Assembly: GCF_014904065.1 (NCBI RefSeq)
Contig: NZ_JACXJG010000010.1
Coordinates: forward strand, 68,238 to 85,943
Length of the DNA stretch: 17,706 bases
Source: Gulosibacter sediminis
GTDB lineage: Bacteria; Actinomycetota; Actinomycetes; Actinomycetales; Microbacteriaceae
Reading direction: 5' to 3'
This document shows positions 14,841 through 17,706 of the stretch, piece after piece. Both the position numbers and the translations under genes were made by a program. The notes beneath the pieces are model-generated. The model saw nothing but the letters and a program-made list of their open reading frames with translations. It was not told the DNA's origin and did no database searches. Position 1 is the stretch's first letter. Every line of letters starts with the position of its first letter.

Positions 14841-14885
14841 ATAGCGAGTCGCTGATATTTTGCGCCCGGTGCGGGGTCGTGACTG

Positions 14886-14935
14886 GCGCATCCGCTCGGC
14901 CCGCGCATCCGCTCGCGACGGTGCCCGCGCATCCG
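14886..14935. repeat. Three direct repeats GCGCATCCG
   Basis: GCGCATCCG occurs at 14886-14894, 14903-14911 and 14927-14935 (starts 17 and 24 bases apart) in the gap between the coaA stop and the lipoprotein promoter. The related CGCATCC/GGATGCG string is scattered through the window, which lowers the significance. Confidence 0.4.
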
Positions 14936-14936
14936 A

Positions 14937-14990
14937 TGCGGTTTTCTACGAGAGATGCGGCGGTAACCGCAGCGATCCTAGAAAACTGCA
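14937..14990. repeat. Nested inverted repeat downstream of coaA
   Basis: TGCGGTTTTCTA (14937-14948) and TAGAAAACTGCA (14979-14990) pair over 12 bp with one G-T pair. The 30-base loop contains a second perfect repeat GCGGT-A-ACCGC (14960-14970). It lies just beyond the coaA stop on the minus strand. It could be a coaA terminator (without a T-run on the minus strand) or a cruciform-forming element. Confidence 0.45.
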
Positions 14991-15005
14991 CCCAGGCACC
15001 CGCCG

Positions 15006-15962
15006 CTAGGACTTGCGGAGGAGGACCTTCGAGATCGCGTGGTTCGCAGATTTGCGCAGGATGAGCTTCGCGCGTGAGCGCGTCGGCAGCACGTTCTGCT
15101 CGAGGTTCGGCAGGTTGATCGAGTTCCAGATATCGGATGCGGTGGCAACGGCCTCGGTCGGGGAGAGGTCAGCGTACTTGCGGAAGTACGAGGACGGGTT
15201 CGCGAATGCGCCGCGCTGCAGTTGCAGAAAGCGGTCGAGGTACCACTTCTCGATGTCGGAGGTGCGCGCATCCACGAAGATCGAGAAGTCAAACATGTCG
15301 CTCACCGCGAGCCCGCCGCCGCGCGACGGCGGCTGCAGGACGTTGAGGCCCTCGACGATGAGCACGTCGGGGGCGTTCACGACGATCTCGGCGTCGCGCA
15401 CGATGTCGTAGACAACGTGCGAGTAGAACGGCGCGCGCACTTCGGGAGCGCCCGACTTCACCTGCGTGACGAAGCGCAGCAGGGCGCGGCGGTCGTACGA
15501 CTCCGGGAATCCCTTGCGCGACATCAGGCCGCGGCGCTCGAGCTCGGCGTTCGGGTAGAGGAACCCGTCGGTCGTGATGAGCTCGACGCGAGGGGTGTCC
15601 TCCCACCGCCGCAGCAGCTCTCGCAGGAGTCGTGCCACCGTCGACTTGCCCACGGCGACCGAGCCCGCGACGCCGATGACGAAGGGCGTGCCGTCGCCGC
15701 GGTCGCCGAGAAACGAGTTCTGGGCGCGGCGCAGCTGGCGCGCGTTGTTCACGTGGATGTTCAGCAGCCGGGTGAGCGGCAGATAGACCTCGCGCACCTC
15801 ATCGATGTCGATCGGGTCGCCGAGGCTGCGCAGGCGCGCGACGTCGTCCTCGTCGATCGTCAGCGGCGTCGACGGGGCGAGCTCGGCCCAGTCGGCGCGA
15901 TCGATCTCATCGAACGGCGTCGACCACTTCGCGGTGGCCGGGCGCCGTGCGGTGGTGAGCAT
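15006..15962 (-). CDS. coaA: Pantothenate kinase, type I
   Basis: This 318-residue protein is prokaryotic type I pantothenate kinase, which phosphorylates pantothenate in the first committed step of coenzyme A synthesis and is classically feedback-inhibited by CoA. It shows the P-loop [12 protein letters not shown] (97-108, Lys106), then [62 protein letters not shown] and the C-terminal [27 protein letters not shown]. The ATG at 15962 is chosen; a TTG at 15965 is directly adjacent. No strong Shine-Dalgarno is visible. Type I CoaA next to glmM is common in actinobacteria; here the His-rich lipoprotein gene intervenes, on the same strand as coaA and 254 bases downstream. Confidence 0.96.
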   Translation of the reverse strand: MLTTARRPATAKWSTPFDEIDRADWAELAPSTPLTIDEDDVARLRSLGDPIDIDEVREVYLPLTRLLNIHVNNARQLRRAQNSFLGDRGDGTPFVIGVAGSVAVGKSTVARLLRELLRRWEDTPRVELITTDGFLYPNAELERRGLMSRKGFPESYDRRALLRFVTQVKSGAPEVRAPFYSHVVYDIVRDAEIVVNAPDVLIVEGLNVLQPPSRGGGLAVSDMFDFSIFVDARTSDIEKWYLDRFLQLQRGAFANPSSYFRKYADLSPTEAVATASDIWNSINLPNLEQNVLPTRSRAKLILRKSANHAISKVLLRKS

Positions 15963-16039
15963 CAAGCCAGCTTACTGGCAGGTAGGGCAGTGCGGAACGC
16001 TTGGCCGTGATGGCCGTATTCCTGGGACAAGCCGCAGAG

Positions 16040-16076
16040 TAGGCTTAGTAAAGGATGAACCGCGGTGTCGCGGTTC
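16040..16076 (+). promoter_or_regulatory. Candidate mtlA promoter and operator
   Basis: TAGGCT (16040-16045) or TAGTAA (16046-16051) could be the -10, with only a weak -35 upstream. Just downstream GAACCGC-GGTGTC-GCGGTTC (16057-16076) is a perfect 7-bp inverted repeat, placed like a repressor operator or 5' hairpin. GGAGG at 16099-16103 is the ribosome binding site. Sugar-specific regulation is plausible but not shown. Confidence 0.4.
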
Positions 16077-16108
16077 CGCCCGTATCTCACGAGCATCTGG
16101 AGGCAGTG

Positions 16109-17706
16109 GTGTCCGCAACTACCGCGCCGTCGACCGACTCAGCGTCAGGCGGCAAGAACAAGTTCAGCGTCGGAGTCCAGAAGTTCGGCACATTCCTCTC
16201 GGGAATGATCATGCCGAACATCCCCGCACTCATCGCGTGGGGTCTGTTCACGGCGTTCTTCATCGAAAAGGGATGGACGCCGAACGCGAGCCTCTCGGAG
16301 CTCGTCGGCCCGACCATCCACTACCTGATGCCGCTGCTCATCGCGAACACGGCCGGCCGCATGGTCTACAAGGAGCGCGGTGGCGTCGTCGCCACGGTCG
16401 CGACCATGGGCGTCATCGTCGGTAGCGACTACATCGTCAACCAGTTCAATGCCTCGCTGCCCGAGGGCGCGAGCGAGCTCGGCCAGGTGCACATGTTCAT
16501 CGGAGCGATGATCATGGCGCCGATCGCGGCCTGGCTCATGAAACAGCTCGACAAGCTCTGGGACGGCAAGATCCGCGCCGGCTTCGAGATGCTCGTCAAC
16601 CTGTTCTCGGCCGGCATCTTCTCGTTCATCATGGCGATCGCAGGCTTCTACTTGCTCGCGCCGGTCGTTAACGGCCTCATGACGGCGCTCGGGAACGCGG
16701 TCGGCTGGCTCATCAACAACGGCCTGCTGCCGTTGACGAGCATCTTGATCGAGCCCGCGAAGGTTTTCTTCCTCAACAACGCCATCAACCACGGCGTGCT
16801 GACGCCGCTCGGCACGCAGATGGCGTCGGTCGACGGCAAGTCGATCCTGTTCCTGCTCGAGGCGAACCCGGGCCCCGGTCTCGGCATCCTGCTCGCGTTC
16901 TCGGTCTTCGGCGTCGGCATGGCCCGGGCCTCGGCACCGGGCGCCGCGATCATCCACTTCCTCGGCGGCATCCACGAGATCTATTTCCCGTACGTGCTCA
17001 TGAAGCCGGCACTGCTGCTTGCGGTGATCGCGGGTGGCATGAGTGGCGTGTTCACGAACATGATTTTCGACTCGGGCCTGCGGGCGCCCGCGGCGCCGGG
17101 CTCGATCATTGCGGTGCTGCTGCAAACCGCGAGTGACAGCTACCTCGGCGTGATCCTGTCGGTTGTCATCTCGGCCACCGTCACCTTCGTCGTCGCCGCG
17201 GTGATTCTGCGGGCCTCGCGCAAGCGTGACCTTGAGGCGCTTGAGCGCGGCGAGGACGGCATGAGTGCGGCCGTCGCGAAGACCCAGCGCAACAAGGGCA
17301 AGGACTCGGCGGCGCTCTCGAGCCTCGCCGGTCAGGCATCCGCCGGTTCGCTGCGCGACGAGGTCGCCAACCCGAACCGCGAGATCACGAGCGTCGTGTT
17401 CGCCTGCGATGCGGGGATGGGCTCGAGCGCGATGGGTGCGAGCGTCATGCGCAAAAAGGTGAAGGATGCGGGCATCACCGGCGTGACCGTGACGAACGCG
17501 GCCATCGCGAACCTCGACAGCACGGCCGACCTCATCATCACGCAGGAAGAGCTCACACCCCGCGCGCGCCAGCGCCGCCCCGACGCGATCCACGTGTCCG
17601 TCGGCCAGTTCATGAACTCGCCGAAGTACGACGAGGTCGTGGACCTGCTGAAGCAGCGCCAGGATGGCGAGCTCACGGCGGCGACCGCCGAGGCGGCTCC
17701 GGCCGA
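16109..17706 (+). CDS. mtlA: PTS mannitol transporter subunit EIICB (3' end beyond window)
   Basis: This gene runs off the window, leaving 532 full codons. It encodes the mannitol-specific phosphotransferase permease, which imports mannitol while phosphorylating it. The membrane EIIC part (about 20-370) shows FGTFLSGMIMPNIPALIAWG, FFLNNAINHGVLTPLGTQ and GGIHEIYFPYVLMKP with Glu290 of the conserved GIHE motif, all diagnostic for mannitol. The EIIB domain follows a linker and has the phosphorylated Cys433 in FACDAGMGSSAMGASVMRKKVK. No EIIA domain is seen in the available part, so a separate MtlF-type protein is expected. After EIIB an Ala/Glu-rich tail begins at the edge. The GTG at 16109 is supported by GGAGG five bases upstream; another GTG at 16106 is too close. 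The mtlD/mtlF/mtlR genes may lie beyond. Confidence 0.95.
   Translation, partial: MSATTAPSTDSASGGKNKFSVGVQKFGTFLSGMIMPNIPALIAWGLFTAFFIEKGWTPNASLSELVGPTIHYLMPLLIANTAGRMVYKERGGVVATVATMGVIVGSDYIVNQFNASLPEGASELGQVHMFIGAMIMAPIAAWLMKQLDKLWDGKIRAGFEMLVNLFSAGIFSFIMAIAGFYLLAPVVNGLMTALGNAVGWLINNGLLPLTSILIEPAKVFFLNNAINHGVLTPLGTQMASVDGKSILFLLEANPGPGLGILLAFSVFGVGMARASAPGAAIIHFLGGIHEIYFPYVLMKPALLLAVIAGGMSGVFTNMIFDSGLRAPAAPGSIIAVLLQTASDSYLGVILSVVISATVTFVVAAVILRASRKRDLEALERGEDGMSAAVAKTQRNKGKDSAALSSLAGQASAGSLRDEVANPNREITSVVFACDAGMGSSAMGASVMRKKVKDAGITGVTVTNAAIANLDSTADLIITQEELTPRARQRRPDAIHVSVGQFMNSPKYDEVVDLLKQRQDGELTAATAEAAPA

Noticed and set aside
16145..17593. Long minus-strand open frame (482 codons) opposite mtlA
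   Set aside because: Arg/Asp/His-rich shadow of the mannitol permease; the plus strand has the diagnostic EIIC and EIIB motifs.
1..17706. GGATGCG/CGCATCC as a possible polar chromosome-orienting sequence
   Set aside because: The string occurs on both strands in similar numbers along the window, so no strand bias supports a KOPS-like role.
1..17706. CRISPR array, tRNA genes, insertion sequences or prophage
   Set aside because: No regularly spaced repeat array, no cloverleaf-like sequence ending in CCA context, no transposase or integrase motif was seen.

Overview
The window reads as a chromosomal segment of a high-GC Gram-positive bacterium, most likely Actinobacteria, order Micrococcales, probably family Microbacteriaceae. 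This rests on base composition and codon use, the actinobacterial gene order infA-rpmJ-rpsM-rpsK-rpoA-rplQ-truA followed by rplM-rpsI-glmM-coaA, the long acidic tail of ribosomal protein L17, a DUF222/HNH gene, and a GTG- and TTG-rich start-codon set. The genus cannot be fixed from sequence alone.

Layout. 1-321 is the 3' end of methionine aminopeptidase (map). 447-1814 (minus) is a DUF222/HNH-nuclease gene wedged between map and infA. 2188-5368 is the end of the spc operon and the alpha operon: infA, rpmJ, rpsM, rpsK, rpoA, rplQ. There is no rpsD between rpsK and rpoA; a strong hairpin sits there instead. A terminator follows rplQ, then truA (5466-6365). 6469-10843 is an accessory block: the CstA-family carbon-starvation/pyruvate transporter, its small YbdD-type partner (start codon overlapping the cstA stop) and a ThDP-dependent pyruvate:quinone oxidoreductase (poxB). 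11027-13371 returns to housekeeping: rplM, rpsI, glmM, closed by a strong terminator. On the minus strand follow a His-rich lipoprotein resembling the zinc metallochaperone AztD (13450-14751), whose promoter overlaps a Zur-like palindrome, and type I pantothenate kinase coaA (15006-15962). The window ends inside a mannitol PTS EIICB gene, mtlA (16109 to the edge).

How the parts fit. The core is translation and transcription machinery plus envelope and cofactor genes (GlmM, CoaA). Three accessory insertions break the usual order: the HNH gene at map/infA, the pyruvate uptake-and-oxidation block at truA/rplM, and the zinc lipoprotein at glmM/coaA. The most coherent new hypothesis is that cstA-ybdD-poxB is a functional unit that imports pyruvate and passes its electrons directly to the quinone pool. 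The second is a Zur-controlled zinc-scavenging lipoprotein without a neighbouring zinc ABC transporter. Several promoters, hairpins and inverted repeats were read by eye and carry lower confidence. No tRNA, rRNA, CRISPR array or insertion sequence was seen.
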